DNA of 64,000 bases from Bin5 sp965200685 (lineage in GTDB: Bacteria; Chloroflexota; Anaerolineae; Caldilineales; Caldilineaceae): the NCBI GenBank assembly GCA_965200685.1, contig OZ241379.1, positions 4,297,641 to 4,361,640 on the forward strand. The letters are read 5' to 3'. The translations under genes were made by a program, and so were the position numbers. Positions 34,997-43,906 of the stretch are shown here, piece after piece. A model generated the notes under the pieces. That model did no database searches and was not told where the DNA came from. It was given only the letters and a program-made list of their open reading frames with translations. The first letter of the stretch is position 1. Each line of letters begins with the position of its first letter.

Positions 34997-36175
34997 TTAC
35001 CGTTCGACCAAGCGAATGTGCCTGTTATACAGATTCATCAAAAGAGAAGTGAGCAGACTGAGAGAGAGATAGATGCTCATAAGCAGCGCGAAAACCTCAA
35101 TCTCCCGGCCTGTCTGGTTCAGGATCGTATTCCCGGCCACAGCAAATAGATCAGGATAGCCGATGGCAATGGCTAGGGATGAGTTTTTCGTTAGATTCAG
35201 ATATTGGCTAGTCATCGGTGGGATCATCACCCGCAGGGCTTGGGGGAAGATCACCAGCCGCAATGTCTGGGTCGGGGATAAGCCCATAGCCGTAGCTGCT
35301 TCCCGCTGGCCTTTAGAGACCGACTGGATGCCGGCTCGCACGATTTCCGCAATAAAAGCAGCCGTATAGATGACCAAACCAGAGACCAAAGCCATAAATT
35401 GCTGGCTCAGGACCATCCCCCCCTTCGTGTTGAATCCATCCAGAAAGGGCTGCTCCAATGTCAGCGGTTGGGGAATCAGTAGCCACCCGACCAGACCGAC
35501 CGCGGCCAGCGTTAGCAGAAACCAAAGAGGTAACAGTGGCATACGCCCGCTGCGCTTGCCCTGTTCCCGCAAGCCAAGAGCAACGCCCGTTCCCAGCACA
35601 ACACCAGCCCCCAATACAGCTAGATATGTGCCCCAAGAGTCGGTAGGGATCCCCCAAGGGAGGGCAACCCCACGATTGCTGAGAAAGATGGGGCCGGGCA
35701 GGATCAAGGCCTCGGCTACCCTCGGCAACTTGAGGAAGACAGCCTGGGCCCAAAAAATCAGCAACACCAACAAGGGAATATTGCGGAAAATATCAATGTA
35801 GATGGCAGCAATGCGGTTGATGAGAAAGTTGGGCGAAAGCCGCATGACACCGATGAAAATGCCAAGAGCTGTAGCAAAGAGGATCCCCAGAAGCGCGACC
35901 TGAAAGGTATTGAGCAAGCCCACCACAAACGCCCGCGCATATGTGTCCTGCCGCGAATAGCTGATGAGGCTCTCCCCGATATCAAAGCCCGCTGTCTGCC
36001 GCAGAAAGGCAAAGCTGATGGCAACCGTGTGCTTCTCACTCAACCCACGGATCATGTTGGTGTACAAGAACAGACCCAACCCAAGTACAAGCCCAATCAC
36101 AAGCACCTGGCTCAGGACACTCAGTACTCGTTCGTCACGATAAAAGGGGGGACTTACCTGGCTGCTATGCTGCAT
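34997..36175 (-). CDS. amino-acid ABC transporter permease, AapQ/BztB type
   Basis: 392 residues from the ATG at 36175, which follows GGAGAG. Like its partner it has an extended N-terminal half; the second half has the HisM-type core with RAGIQSVSKGQREAAT near residue 280. It forms the heterodimeric channel with the product of 33689-34918. Longer upstream readings of this frame lack a ribosome site. It lies 155 bases after the binding-protein gene. Confidence 0.88.
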   Translation of the reverse strand: MQHSSQVSPPFYRDERVLSVLSQVLVIGLVLGLGLFLYTNMIRGLSEKHTVAISFAFLRQTAGFDIGESLISYSRQDTYARAFVVGLLNTFQVALLGILFATALGIFIGVMRLSPNFLINRIAAIYIDIFRNIPLLVLLIFWAQAVFLKLPRVAEALILPGPIFLSNRGVALPWGIPTDSWGTYLAVLGAGVVLGTGVALGLREQGKRSGRMPLLPLWFLLTLAAVGLVGWLLIPQPLTLEQPFLDGFNTKGGMVLSQQFMALVSGLVIYTAAFIAEIVRAGIQSVSKGQREAATAMGLSPTQTLRLVIFPQALRVMIPPMTSQYLNLTKNSSLAIAIGYPDLFAVAGNTILNQTGREIEVFALLMSIYLSLSLLTSLLMNLYNRHIRLVER

Positions 36176-36330
36176 AGGCCGTCTCTCCAACGCCTTCAAC
36201 GCCGCTGAATGACAGTGGCTGTACTGTGCTGGTAGAACACAGCAACCAACCACGACACAATTGGCCACTGTCTATAGAAAAAAAGGCCAGACAGCAGAAT
36301 GCCATCTGACCTTGTTCTTATATGCCGGTG

Positions 36331-37443
36331 TTAGCGAATGGGCGGGGCGTAGATGACGCCGCCATCGGTGTACAGGCTGTTCAGACCACGGGGGAGATTG
36401 AAGATCGTGTCCGGGCCCAGGTTGCGATTGTAGATTTCCTCATAGTTGCCGACTTGGGAGATCACATCCACAAAGCAGCCGGCGTTGTCCAGACCGATCT
36501 TGGCGCAGAAATCACCCTCCAGCCCCAACAGCTTGCGGATGTTGGGATCGTCGCTGTCCATGAAGCTGTCAATGTTCGCAGAGGTGATGCCATGCTCTTC
36601 AGCCAAGAATGTAGCGAAGGTCACCCAACTTACGATGTCAAACCACTGGTCGTCACCATGGCGGACGGCCGGGCCTAGAGGCTCCTTGGAGAGAGTCACA
36701 TCCAAGATCACGTGGGCACTCGGGTCAGCCAGCACTGTCTGGCGGGAAACCAAGCCGGACTTGTCAGTGGTGACTGCGTCACAGCGGCCTTCCTCATAGG
36801 TATTAAAGGTCTCGTCATTTGTCTCAAAGACGACCGGTTCATAGTTGACACCCGCGGCAGCCATCTGATCAGCTAGGTTCAGCTCGGTGGTGGTACCTGT
36901 CTGTACACAGATCGAAGCACCTTCCAGATCCGCCAAACTCGATACACCGCTGTCCTTACGTACCATGATGCCTTGGCCATCGTAGAAGGTGGTAGGGCCA
37001 AAATTCATGCCTAGATCCGTATCTCGGGACATGGTCCAAGTCGTGTTGCGGATGATCACGTCACCTTCGCCGCTGGAAAGGATGGTAAACCGTTCTCTGG
37101 CAGTAGATGGCCGGATTTCCATAGCATTGGCATCGCCGAAAATTGCCGCAGCGATTGCACGGCAGTAATCGACATCAAAGCCGGAGAAATTGCCTTCTGA
37201 ATCCAAAAAACCGAAACCGGGCAGGGTTGCATTGCCAACGCACATCAATTGGCCCCGCTCCTGCACAATACTCAGGGTGGACTGGGCTTCTTCCTGCATG
37301 GCCGCAGCCTCTGCGGGGGCGGCCGGTTCTTCCGACTCAACCACGGCCGGACCCGTAGCCGGACCAATACAGGCGGCGATAATCATGCCGACGACCATCG
37401 ACAAAATCATGCCGACTTTGTTGAATCTAACTTTGCTCTTCAT
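36331..37443 (-). CDS. amino-acid ABC transporter binding lipoprotein, AapJ/BztA type
   Basis: 370 residues from the ATG at 37443. The signal peptide ends in a lipobox (IIAAC, Cys near 26). The body is a family 3 binding protein: GQLMCVGN at the start of lobe 1, FDVDYCRAIAAAIFG, and the lobe-2 stretch GASICVQTGTTTELNLA. Two Cys later in the chain probably form a disulfide (FCAKIGLDNAGCF). It catches L-amino acids outside the membrane and feeds the AapQ/AapM-like permeases. First gene of the operon, with a well-formed promoter 79 bases upstream. Confidence 0.92.
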   Translation of the reverse strand: MKSKVRFNKVGMILSMVVGMIIAACIGPATGPAVVESEEPAAPAEAAAMQEEAQSTLSIVQERGQLMCVGNATLPGFGFLDSEGNFSGFDVDYCRAIAAAIFGDANAMEIRPSTARERFTILSSGEGDVIIRNTTWTMSRDTDLGMNFGPTTFYDGQGIMVRKDSGVSSLADLEGASICVQTGTTTELNLADQMAAAGVNYEPVVFETNDETFNTYEEGRCDAVTTDKSGLVSRQTVLADPSAHVILDVTLSKEPLGPAVRHGDDQWFDIVSWVTFATFLAEEHGITSANIDSFMDSDDPNIRKLLGLEGDFCAKIGLDNAGCFVDVISQVGNYEEIYNRNLGPDTIFNLPRGLNSLYTDGGVIYAPPIR

Positions 37444-37521
37444 GGTAAATTTGCACTCCTTGATCAAGATGGTGAAGGGAAAATAGAGTTAGATTTTGGC
37501 CGCAAGGCGCGGCACACCAAA

Positions 37522-37550
37522 ACCATATCACACTTGCTTTGAACTGTCAA
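37522..37550 (-). promoter_or_regulatory. sigma70 promoter of the amino-acid ABC operon
   Basis: On the minus strand TTGACA (37545-37550) and TATGGT (37522-37527) with a 17-base spacer. The start codon of the binding-protein gene follows about 79 bases later. Transcripts from here could reach the RM gene more than 4.5 kb downstream. Confidence 0.65.
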
Positions 37551-37560
37551 AATCCAATTA

Positions 37561-37640
37561 TCTGAATCAGAACAAGATTATCAGGATTACACACCACGCC
37601 GACCTCATCATCCTGTGCATCCCCTACTCCCGATGCAGAC
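37561..37640 (+). repeat. degenerate inverted-repeat element
   Basis: Opens TCTGAATCAG, contains GATTATCAGGATTAC and CATCATCCTG, and ends GATGCAGAC. It is a worn copy of the elements at 25.7-28.8 kb, in the divergent space between the amino-acid operon and the zinc-ribbon gene. Confidence 0.6.
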
Positions 37641-37741
37641 TAGCCCCTTTCCCGAATTGGCTGGAACCGTTCCCTGGGCTATAATCCCCCTGTGATCACC
37701 GACCACAAGCCACTGAACCACTGCAGCGACCGGAGAATCCC

Positions 37742-38233
37742 ATGCCTGCGGATCTAACCAATACTATTGCCACTGCCATTGGCATATTCGTTGCCCTGCT
37801 CGGCGCATTTGTCTTTGCTTTTTGGATCGCAATGAGCATCTGGACATTCAACGACATCCGCTCCCGGACCCGGGACTGGCTCGCCATCGCTCTCGCTATC
37901 CTGCTCGTGCTGATCTTCCCTATCATCGGGCTGGTTCTTTACATCATGATCCGACCGAAAGAAACCCTAGCCTATGACTACGACCGGGCCCTAGAGGAAG
38001 AGGCTCTGCTGCGGGAGTTAGAAGAAATGCTGTCCTGCCACAACTGTGGCATTCCTATAGAAGACAGTTGGAACTACTGCTATAGCTGCCATAGCATGCT
38101 TCGATATGCCTGCCCAACCTGTGGCAAACCCGTGCGCCAAGAATGGGACATCTGTGTCAACTGTGGCCTTGACCAGACCGACAACGCATCGCAGACAGAA
38201 TTCCAAGGCCAATTCACACGTCCAACTGTCTGA
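37742..38233 (+). CDS. membrane protein with PLD-nuclease N-terminal-type helices and double zinc ribbon
   Basis: 163 residues. Two membrane helices (about 8-34 and 43-68) form a hairpin of the PLDc_N type (WTFNDIRSRTRDWLAIALAI). A charged helix follows, then two CxxC pairs per ribbon: CHNCG...CYSC (about 99-117) and CPTCG...CVNCG (about 125-144). The ribbons should bind two zinc ions on the cytoplasmic face. Its role is not known. Its stop codon lies inside a seven-base-arm hairpin derived from the GTCTGAATC repeat. Confidence 0.75.
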   Translation: MPADLTNTIATAIGIFVALLGAFVFAFWIAMSIWTFNDIRSRTRDWLAIALAILLVLIFPIIGLVLYIMIRPKETLAYDYDRALEEEALLRELEEMLSCHNCGIPIEDSWNYCYSCHSMLRYACPTCGKPVRQEWDICVNCGLDQTDNASQTEFQGQFTRPTV

Positions 38234-38247
38234 ATCCTGCTTCAGAC
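38228..38247. terminator. small hairpin at the end of the zinc-ribbon gene
   Basis: GTCTGAA, a six-base loop and TTCAGAC: perfect seven-base arms that include the TGA stop. It resembles a minimal remnant of the inverted-repeat elements. It lies between two convergent genes and could serve both as terminator, though no T tract follows. Confidence 0.5.
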
Positions 38248-38256
38248 AAACTGCAG

Positions 38257-39372
38257 TTAATGGGCTACGGACCCGTCTGCGTAGAAATTGCCGCTGATCC
38301 TCTTTGGTTGGTAGGGATACTTCGCCAGCTTGCTCTCGTCGATCTCCAAGCCGATGCCTGGTCGGTCGGAAACAAGCAAATACCCGCCCTGCCGTTGCGG
38401 CGGATAGTCCACAATTTCATTGTACATGTCGGCAGCGATGTGGCTTTCCATCAACACATAGTTGGGAATGGATGCATCTAGTTGGCAAAAGGCAGCGATA
38501 TTCAGCGGGCTGCCCATCAGATGTGGAAACACTCCGACAAAGGCGGCTTCAGCCATAGCCGCGATCTTCTTGACCTGCGTAAAACCGCCGGCCAAAGAGA
38601 GATCTGGGCGGATAAGGCTGACGATCTTACGGTCTATGAGGTCTTTGAACTGGAAGATGTTGTAGAACCGTTCGCCGGTCGCCATGGGCAATGGCACACT
38701 TTTGGCGATGTACTCCATGGCCTCCAAGCTTTGCGGGGCCAAAGGATCTTCGTAATAGAGGATGCGGAAGGAAGCCAGTTCGTGAGCCAGGGTGATGGCT
38801 TCCTCCGGGCGCAGATTGCGGTGAATCTCCAGGCCCAGATCGATTTCATAGCCGATGGCATCGCGGATGGCGGCCACGATTGCCACCGCCTCACCGATCA
38901 CCTGCGAGGGTGTTTTCTGCTCAAAGCCGGGCAGAAAGGGCAATGTACGCAAGGAGAGATAGCCGGCCGCTACCTGCTCTTGCGCGCTCGCAGCCCGCTC
39001 CGCAATGCTTACGCCGGTCACATTAGCGAAGACCTTGATCTTGTCCCGCACTTTGCCCCCCAACAACTGGTACACGGGCAGCCCAACAGACTTGCCGACA
39101 ATGTCCCACAGCGCAATGTCAATGGCACTCAAGGCCGCGCTGAGGGCCGCGCCCATAAAGTGGCTGTCCCGGCTGATGGTCTGGAAATGATGTTCAATGC
39201 GAGTCGGATCTTTGCCAATCAAATAATCGCTCAACTCCACAAGTGCCTGCTTCACCATGCCATGATGCGCCCATAGACCAGCCTCACCATTGCCGATAAG
39301 CCCTGCATCCGTATAGACCCGCACCAGCAGAAATCTATCCACCAAAAAGGGGGTGATTTTTTCGATTTTCAT
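38257..39372 (-). CDS. enolase-superfamily sugar-acid dehydratase (mandelate racemase/DgoD-like)
   Basis: 371 residues with the N-terminal capping domain and C-terminal barrel of the mandelate racemase group. Metal-site candidates are the acidic residues in EIDLGLEIH (about 203), YYEDPL (about 230) and TGERFY (about 256), and a His in VFPHLMGSP near 308 could be the general base. Family members dehydrate sugar acids such as D-galactonate or mannonate to 2-keto-3-deoxy acids, which fits the kinase/aldolase pair at 18.7-20.4 kb. It is divergent from a PhyH gene. Substrate not determined. Confidence 0.82.
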   Translation of the reverse strand: MKIEKITPFLVDRFLLVRVYTDAGLIGNGEAGLWAHHGMVKQALVELSDYLIGKDPTRIEHHFQTISRDSHFMGAALSAALSAIDIALWDIVGKSVGLPVYQLLGGKVRDKIKVFANVTGVSIAERAASAQEQVAAGYLSLRTLPFLPGFEQKTPSQVIGEAVAIVAAIRDAIGYEIDLGLEIHRNLRPEEAITLAHELASFRILYYEDPLAPQSLEAMEYIAKSVPLPMATGERFYNIFQFKDLIDRKIVSLIRPDLSLAGGFTQVKKIAAMAEAAFVGVFPHLMGSPLNIAAFCQLDASIPNYVLMESHIAADMYNEIVDYPPQRQGGYLLVSDRPGIGLEIDESKLAKYPYQPKRISGNFYADGSVAH

Positions 39373-39421
39373 GTGTACTAACCTCTCTGCTGCAGTGTCT
39401 GTGGCAGATGACCAGTCAGTT

Positions 39422-39451
39422 GAATCTGTTTCATGTGGAAAGTAGATTCAG
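39422..39451. promoter_or_regulatory. operator-like dyad in the dehydratase/PhyH divergent region
   Basis: TGAATCT and AGATTCA, seven-base arms with 16 bases between. It lies 50 bases upstream of the dehydratase gene and upstream of the PhyH promoter. It may be a regulator site or a trace of the GTCTGAATC repeats. Confidence 0.35.
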
Positions 39452-39513
39452 ACTAACATACTCTTTCATGCCTTTCAACTCGTCAAATTGGTGTCCGTAC
39501 CCTCTGATGGCAC

Positions 39514-39541
39514 TTGACAAATCAGCACATGTCTCTATGAT
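39514..39541 (+). promoter_or_regulatory. sigma70 promoter of the PhyH gene
   Basis: Perfect TTGACA at 39514-39519 and TATGAT at 39536-39541 with a 16-base spacer. The start codon follows 56 bases after the -10 box, behind a GAGGAG ribosome site. Confidence 0.65.
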
Positions 39542-39596
39542 GAACGAGCAATAGCTTGTATGTGTACGGATTCAGGAAAAATTGAGGAGTACTTTT

Positions 39597-40436
39597 ATGA
39601 ACAAGGCATGCCTACAGCACCTCCTTACGGCAGAGGAGCAGCGGACGTTTGAAGAACAGGGCTATTTGGTCGTTGAAAACGCTATCTCCCCGGAATTGGT
39701 GGAGCGGGCCAGTGTCGCTTTGGACCGCATCACCGTGGAGGAGAAGGCCAAGGCGGGCCTCGGCGCGAACGATGGCATCAACATCTTTGATTTTATCGGA
39801 CGGGACGATGTCTTTCTGGAACTGCTCGACTACCCCACGACTTTTGCCAAAGTGTGGGGTATCCTCGGCTGGAATATCCAGCTCTATCATTCCCACACTA
39901 TCGTAACGCCATCCCATGCCGACAGCGGCCCCGGTCAACAAGGCCTGAACTGGCACAAAGACAGTGGCCGGCTGAACAACGAATTAGAGACAGACCCCCA
40001 GCCGCGCATCTCTCTAAAAGTGGCATACTTTCTGACCGATACGTCAGAGTTAGGCCGGGCCAATCTGTACGTCATCCCCGGCAGCCATCTGCTGAACAAA
40101 TTACCGCTTGATGAGGAGAATAAACCAAAGGGTGGCTTGGCCGTACGCGCCAAGCCGGGGGACGCTGTCTTCTTTGACCGGCGCATCTGGCATGCATCCA
40201 GCCCCAATACGTCCGAGATCCCCCGCAAAGTGCTGTTCTACGGCTACAGCTACCGCTGGCTGCGCCCCCGGGATGATATGACGGTCGCCCATCTCATGGA
40301 GCGGGTCGGCCCGATACGCCGCCAGCTTTTGGGCGCAGCCCCCAGCGGCTGGCATGGGTATTCCTCCCCCAAGCCCCAAGATGTTCCGCTGCGGATGTGG
40401 ATCAAAGAAAATGTTGCGGGGAACGAAACACCCTGA
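39597..40436 (+). CDS. phytanoyl-CoA dioxygenase family protein (PhyH)
   Basis: 279 residues from the ATG eight bases after GAGGAG. It is a Fe(II)/2-oxoglutarate oxygenase: HKD (NWHKDSG, about 118-120) and a distal His in RIWHASSPN (about 196) bind iron, and an Arg in RKVLFYGYSYRW binds 2-oxoglutarate. The opening LTAEEQRTFEEQGYLVVENAI is typical of the family. It is transcribed away from the dehydratase gene and meets the Tm-1-like gene tail to tail at a hairpin. Substrate unknown. Confidence 0.87.
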   Translation: MNKACLQHLLTAEEQRTFEEQGYLVVENAISPELVERASVALDRITVEEKAKAGLGANDGINIFDFIGRDDVFLELLDYPTTFAKVWGILGWNIQLYHSHTIVTPSHADSGPGQQGLNWHKDSGRLNNELETDPQPRISLKVAYFLTDTSELGRANLYVIPGSHLLNKLPLDEENKPKGGLAVRAKPGDAVFFDRRIWHASSPNTSEIPRKVLFYGYSYRWLRPRDDMTVAHLMERVGPIRRQLLGAAPSGWHGYSSPKPQDVPLRMWIKENVAGNETP

Positions 40437-40465
40437 GAAAAGTGCTGGCTTCTGGCAAGAACTGT

Positions 40466-40496
40466 AGTGACCAGCCTTTACTGGCCTCTGGTCACT
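40466..40496. terminator. bidirectional hairpin between PhyH and the Tm-1-like gene
   Basis: AGTGACCAG and CTGGTCACT, perfect nine-base arms around 13 bases. It lies between convergent genes. The stop codon and last residues of the Tm-1-like gene are encoded inside it. Core resembles the other CAGTGGCC palindromes. Confidence 0.55.
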
Positions 40497-41713
40497 GCGG
40501 TTTTGCCCAACATCTCCAGTAGCGTATTAGCCACTTGCCAGGAAAATTCAGGGTCATTGATGTTATGGTCAAGTTCGTAGACGGGGATGTCAGCGCGAAG
40601 GTTCTGTTTGATAGCCTCATAGCAGGCAGCGTCCGCTTCAGGGTCCCAAAACTGACCGCCAGGTTTGTCTAACATAGAAACGCCCTGCAGCGGCAGCAGG
40701 ATCGCAACCGGGCCAATAGCCGCATTGGCCGCGCCCGCTATCATCTCTCCGATCTGCTGATTTTCTGCCACATCAGTACGTAGTAGCGTCACATTGGCGT
40801 TCCATTCGTAGAGCAAACGCCCCCGATATCTGGCTGGCACTGTCTCCAGCGCGCCAAAGTTGGCCATATCCACACAGCCAGGGACAAGCACCGCAGGGAT
40901 ACCGGCCCGAGAAGCAGCCAGACATCGCTGTGCGCCAGCACTAAAGACCCCACCACAGACAGTATCAGCCAGTTCAGTAGTAGTGATATCCAACGAACCA
41001 ACGCTATAGCCATCGGCAATCAGGCTCTCCATAGTCTGGCCACCGATGCCTGTAGCATGGAAAATCAGTACCTCATATCCTTGCGCTTCCAAGATAGTGC
41101 GCGCCTGCTCAACACTGGCAGTCGTGTTGCCAAACATAGAGGCGGTAATCAGCGGTTTCTGCTTCGCGCTGGCTGGGGTTTCCGCCTTGACCATACCAGC
41201 GATGGCCCCGGCTGCATTGGCATAAATAACCCGACTCATCCTGTTGAGGCCCGCCACATCAACGATGGATGGCATAAAGGTAATGTCTTTCATACCAGCA
41301 TACCTGCTCACATCTCCCCCGCCGACAGTAGAGACCATCACCTTCGGCACACCGAGCGGTAATGCACGCATAGCAGTGCTCGCAATTGAAGTGCTCCCCG
41401 ATCCCCCCATACTGATAATCCCATCCAACTTGCCCTCATCATACAGACGCCGCACCACTACAGCCAGCCCCCTCGCCATAGTCTGCATCGCTTCATCCTT
41501 GTGCTCGCCGCTGGCCAGATAGGCCAAGTCCCCGCCGCCGGCCAGGGCCACCTCAGCCCTATGTACCTGCGGCGCAAAGGCTGGCTCGCCCATTACACCA
41601 AAATCTACAGTCAAGGTCTGCAGGCCACTGGCAGCGATCCGCTCGCGCACAAAAGCAAAATCGCGCCCCTTTGTGTCCAGCGCGCCTACCAAAACAACTG
41701 TCTTGGCCATCAT
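40478..41713 (-). CDS. Tm-1-like ATP-binding (UPF0261) protein
   Basis: 411 residues of UPF0261. Marks are VLVGALDTKGRDFAFVRE at the N-terminus, the Gly-rich GGSGSTSIAS loop near 103, STVGGGDVSRYAG near 127 and PLQGVSMLDKPGGQF near 355. In plants the same domain forms the N-terminal ATP-binding half of the Tm-1 tobamovirus-resistance protein. Bacterial members are not well characterised. The second half of Tm-1 is encoded by the next gene upstream on this strand (41900-42736), so the two are a split pair and probably act together, with a carbohydrate-type role suggested by neighbours. Confidence 0.85.
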   Translation of the reverse strand: MMAKTVVLVGALDTKGRDFAFVRERIAASGLQTLTVDFGVMGEPAFAPQVHRAEVALAGGGDLAYLASGEHKDEAMQTMARGLAVVVRRLYDEGKLDGIISMGGSGSTSIASTAMRALPLGVPKVMVSTVGGGDVSRYAGMKDITFMPSIVDVAGLNRMSRVIYANAAGAIAGMVKAETPASAKQKPLITASMFGNTTASVEQARTILEAQGYEVLIFHATGIGGQTMESLIADGYSVGSLDITTTELADTVCGGVFSAGAQRCLAASRAGIPAVLVPGCVDMANFGALETVPARYRGRLLYEWNANVTLLRTDVAENQQIGEMIAGAANAAIGPVAILLPLQGVSMLDKPGGQFWDPEADAACYEAIKQNLRADIPVYELDHNINDPEFSWQVANTLLEMLGKTAVTRGQ

Positions 41714-41727
41714 TTCCTCCCTACCTT

Positions 41728-41826
41728 GTCTGAATCAGGATTTTTCGCTTGCCGCCGCCCTTTGAATGTGCCATTGGGCATTCCGGGGGCAAGCGAAACA
41801 GGGATTTTAGGATTTTCAGGATTACT
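41728..41826 (+). repeat. inverted-repeat element with internal palindrome
   Basis: Opens GTCTGAATCAGGATT like the elements at 25.7-28.8 kb, but its centre is different: TTTCGCTTGCC (41743-41753) and GGCAAGCGAAA (41788-41798) are perfect 11-base arms around CCATTGGGCATT. It ends GGATTTTCAGGATTACTGCC. The same central type is found in frame inside the RM gene (30567-30660). It fills the gap between the Tm-1-like and PEP-hydrolase-like genes. Confidence 0.8.
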
Positions 41827-41899
41827 GCCGCACGCTGCCCCCAATCCACTGTCCCAATCAAATGTCCGCAGCCCACTGCCTCCAACCCGCGAAAACTTT

Positions 41900-42736
41900 T
41901 CATCCCTGCATGATAGGCAGACCCTTAAACGCTTCTACCTGCCTGCGGATAGCCCGCTCAGTGGGCAGACGTTCAATGCTGGACGCGCCGAAAAAGCCAG
42001 CGATGCCGGGCATCATCTGCAGAGCCTTACCCACAGTTTCAGGTTCATCAAAGGGTCCACCATGGCAGATCACCAGCAGGTCTGGGTTAATAGTCCGACC
42101 CGCCTCCGCAATCGTCAACACTTTTTCAACGGCTTCCGTCAGCGTGTAGGCAACAGTTGCGCCGATACTGCCAGCCGTAGTGAGACCCACATGCGCCACC
42201 AACAGGTCCGCACCCGCCTGAGCCATAGAAGTCGCTTCCTGGGGCGTAAAGACATAAGGGGCGGTGAACATGTCCAGCTGCCGAGCGATGGCGATAGCCT
42301 CCACCTCCTTATCATAGCCCATCCCCGTACCTTCAAGATTTTCACGGAAAACGCCGTCAATCAGGCCAACAGTCGGGAAATTCTGCACACCGCTAAAGCC
42401 CATCTCCTTGAGCTGCTTGAGGAATACAGGCATCAGCCGGAACGGGTCAGTGCCACAGACACCGGCCAGAACCGCTGTATCCTTGACAATAGGCAGTACT
42501 TCCGCAGCCATCTCCATGACGATGTTATTGGCATCGCCATAGGGCATCATCCCAGAGAGAGAGCCACGCCCGGCCATGCGAAACCGCCCTGAGTTGTAGA
42601 TAATAATGAGATCAGCGCCGCCTGCTTCGGCAAATTTAGCCGAAATGCCCGTCCCTGCGCCGCAGCCGACAAGCACCCGCCCACAGGCCCGCTGAGCATG
42701 CAGCCGGGATAGAATCTCTTGCCTTGGAATTGACAT
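41900..42736 (-). CDS. phosphoenolpyruvate hydrolase family (Tm-1 C-terminal-like) TIM-barrel protein
   Basis: 278 residues. A TIM barrel with GCGAGTGISAKFAEAGGADLI near residue 22, a central GVCGTDPF loop near 87, GVQNFPTVGLIDG near 111 and a closing GFFGASSIERLPTE. This is the domain annotated as phosphoenolpyruvate hydrolase-like and found as the C-terminal half of plant Tm-1. The enzymatic activity is not settled. It precedes the Tm-1-like gene on the same strand and an oxidoreductase and cupin lie upstream, pointing to a small-molecule catabolic role. Confidence 0.82.
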   Translation of the reverse strand: MSIPRQEILSRLHAQRACGRVLVGCGAGTGISAKFAEAGGADLIIIYNSGRFRMAGRGSLSGMMPYGDANNIVMEMAAEVLPIVKDTAVLAGVCGTDPFRLMPVFLKQLKEMGFSGVQNFPTVGLIDGVFRENLEGTGMGYDKEVEAIAIARQLDMFTAPYVFTPQEATSMAQAGADLLVAHVGLTTAGSIGATVAYTLTEAVEKVLTIAEAGRTINPDLLVICHGGPFDEPETVGKALQMMPGIAGFFGASSIERLPTERAIRRQVEAFKGLPIMQG

Positions 42737-42804
42737 AGCGAATACTCCCTATGGTTAGTACACAGTACATGTACACACTACACTATCGTTACTGGGCACT
42801 GGGG

Positions 42805-43887
42805 TTACATCATCTCTTCCTTGTTGCGGGTCGCTTGCAGAAACTCCTGTACTTTCAGCGGCTGGTCTGTACGGCTGCTTTCGATGGCCGCGAAGATCAA
42901 GGCAACCGCTTGCAGGTTGGCTTCAATGTTCGCGGCCATCGGCTGGCCGCCATCCAGCCAATCAAGGAATTGAGCGATGAGCCAAGTGTTCATCCACTTG
43001 GACTGCTCCAGCAAGCGAACCTCTGTGCCTTGCCCCTCCCGGCTGTATTGCTTGGGCGCGTAGGGAAAACGCTCAATGCGTCGGTTGTCCATAATCAGAG
43101 TTTCATGCTCGCATTCAACCCGCACGTACTCCCGGCTCCAACCATTGAACCCGCAGGCGTTGGTCTTGGCCCCCTCATACATAGCGCGCACCCCGTTCTC
43201 AAAGGTCATCATCACATGCGCCTGAGAGCCACTGCCGTACTCCCCCCAGGACGGGTTCCAAGTCTGCGCGTAGATAGTGTCACATTTGGCTCCAGCCAAG
43301 TCAGCAATGATGTCCAGATGATGCACGGACCCTTCGATCATGAGGGCTTCATCCATAGTGTGGCGAAAATGTGCTCCCCAATCGCCGAAATTCCGCAGCC
43401 CACAGGTAAAGCGACAGATGATATAGTCAATAGAGCCAGGACGCCCCGAACGTAACTCCTGGCGTAGGGTCGTCTTGTCCTGGTCAAAGCGATGGCTCAT
43501 AGTCACGCCCATCTTTTTCCCGGCCCGCTTCACTTTGGCAGCAATGCGGACAGACGCTTCTAGGGTGTCAGCGATGGGCTTCTCGGAAAGAATGTGCATA
43601 TCATGGGCCAGAGCCACATCCACGACAGATTCATGGAAGGCCGGCGGCGTCACAATCGTGCAGAAGTCAGCCGGGTTCTCAGCAAAGGCCGCGCCAATGT
43701 CCGTGTAGCACTTTTCCGCGGGCAGGCCTAGATGCCTCTGCGCGTTATTGTGGACATCCGGGTTCACATCCACTGCGGCCACCACTTCAATGCGACCATC
43801 CGCGATATTGGGTGGTAGGAAACGGGAACACCAGCTACCACCTTGGCCGCCGGTCCCGACCTGAATCATGCGATATCGGTTGGGCAT
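42805..43887 (-). CDS. Gfo/Idh/MocA family oxidoreductase
   Basis: 360 residues. The Rossmann loop is VGTGGQGGSW (residues 8-17), the EKPIAD hallmark is near 96, and the catalytic-region HHLDII lies near 196. It is a different branch from the oxidoreductase at 12722. It should act on a sugar or cyclitol with NAD(P). It is 20 bases downstream of the cupin gene on the same strand and upstream of the PEP-hydrolase-like gene, so the four genes form one minus-strand run. Confidence 0.88.
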   Translation of the reverse strand: MPNRYRMIQVGTGGQGGSWCSRFLPPNIADGRIEVVAAVDVNPDVHNNAQRHLGLPAEKCYTDIGAAFAENPADFCTIVTPPAFHESVVDVALAHDMHILSEKPIADTLEASVRIAAKVKRAGKKMGVTMSHRFDQDKTTLRQELRSGRPGSIDYIICRFTCGLRNFGDWGAHFRHTMDEALMIEGSVHHLDIIADLAGAKCDTIYAQTWNPSWGEYGSGSQAHVMMTFENGVRAMYEGAKTNACGFNGWSREYVRVECEHETLIMDNRRIERFPYAPKQYSREGQGTEVRLLEQSKWMNTWLIAQFLDWLDGGQPMAANIEANLQAVALIFAAIESSRTDQPLKVQEFLQATRNKEEMM

Positions 43888-43906
43888 ATGAGGATCCTGT
43901 CATAGT

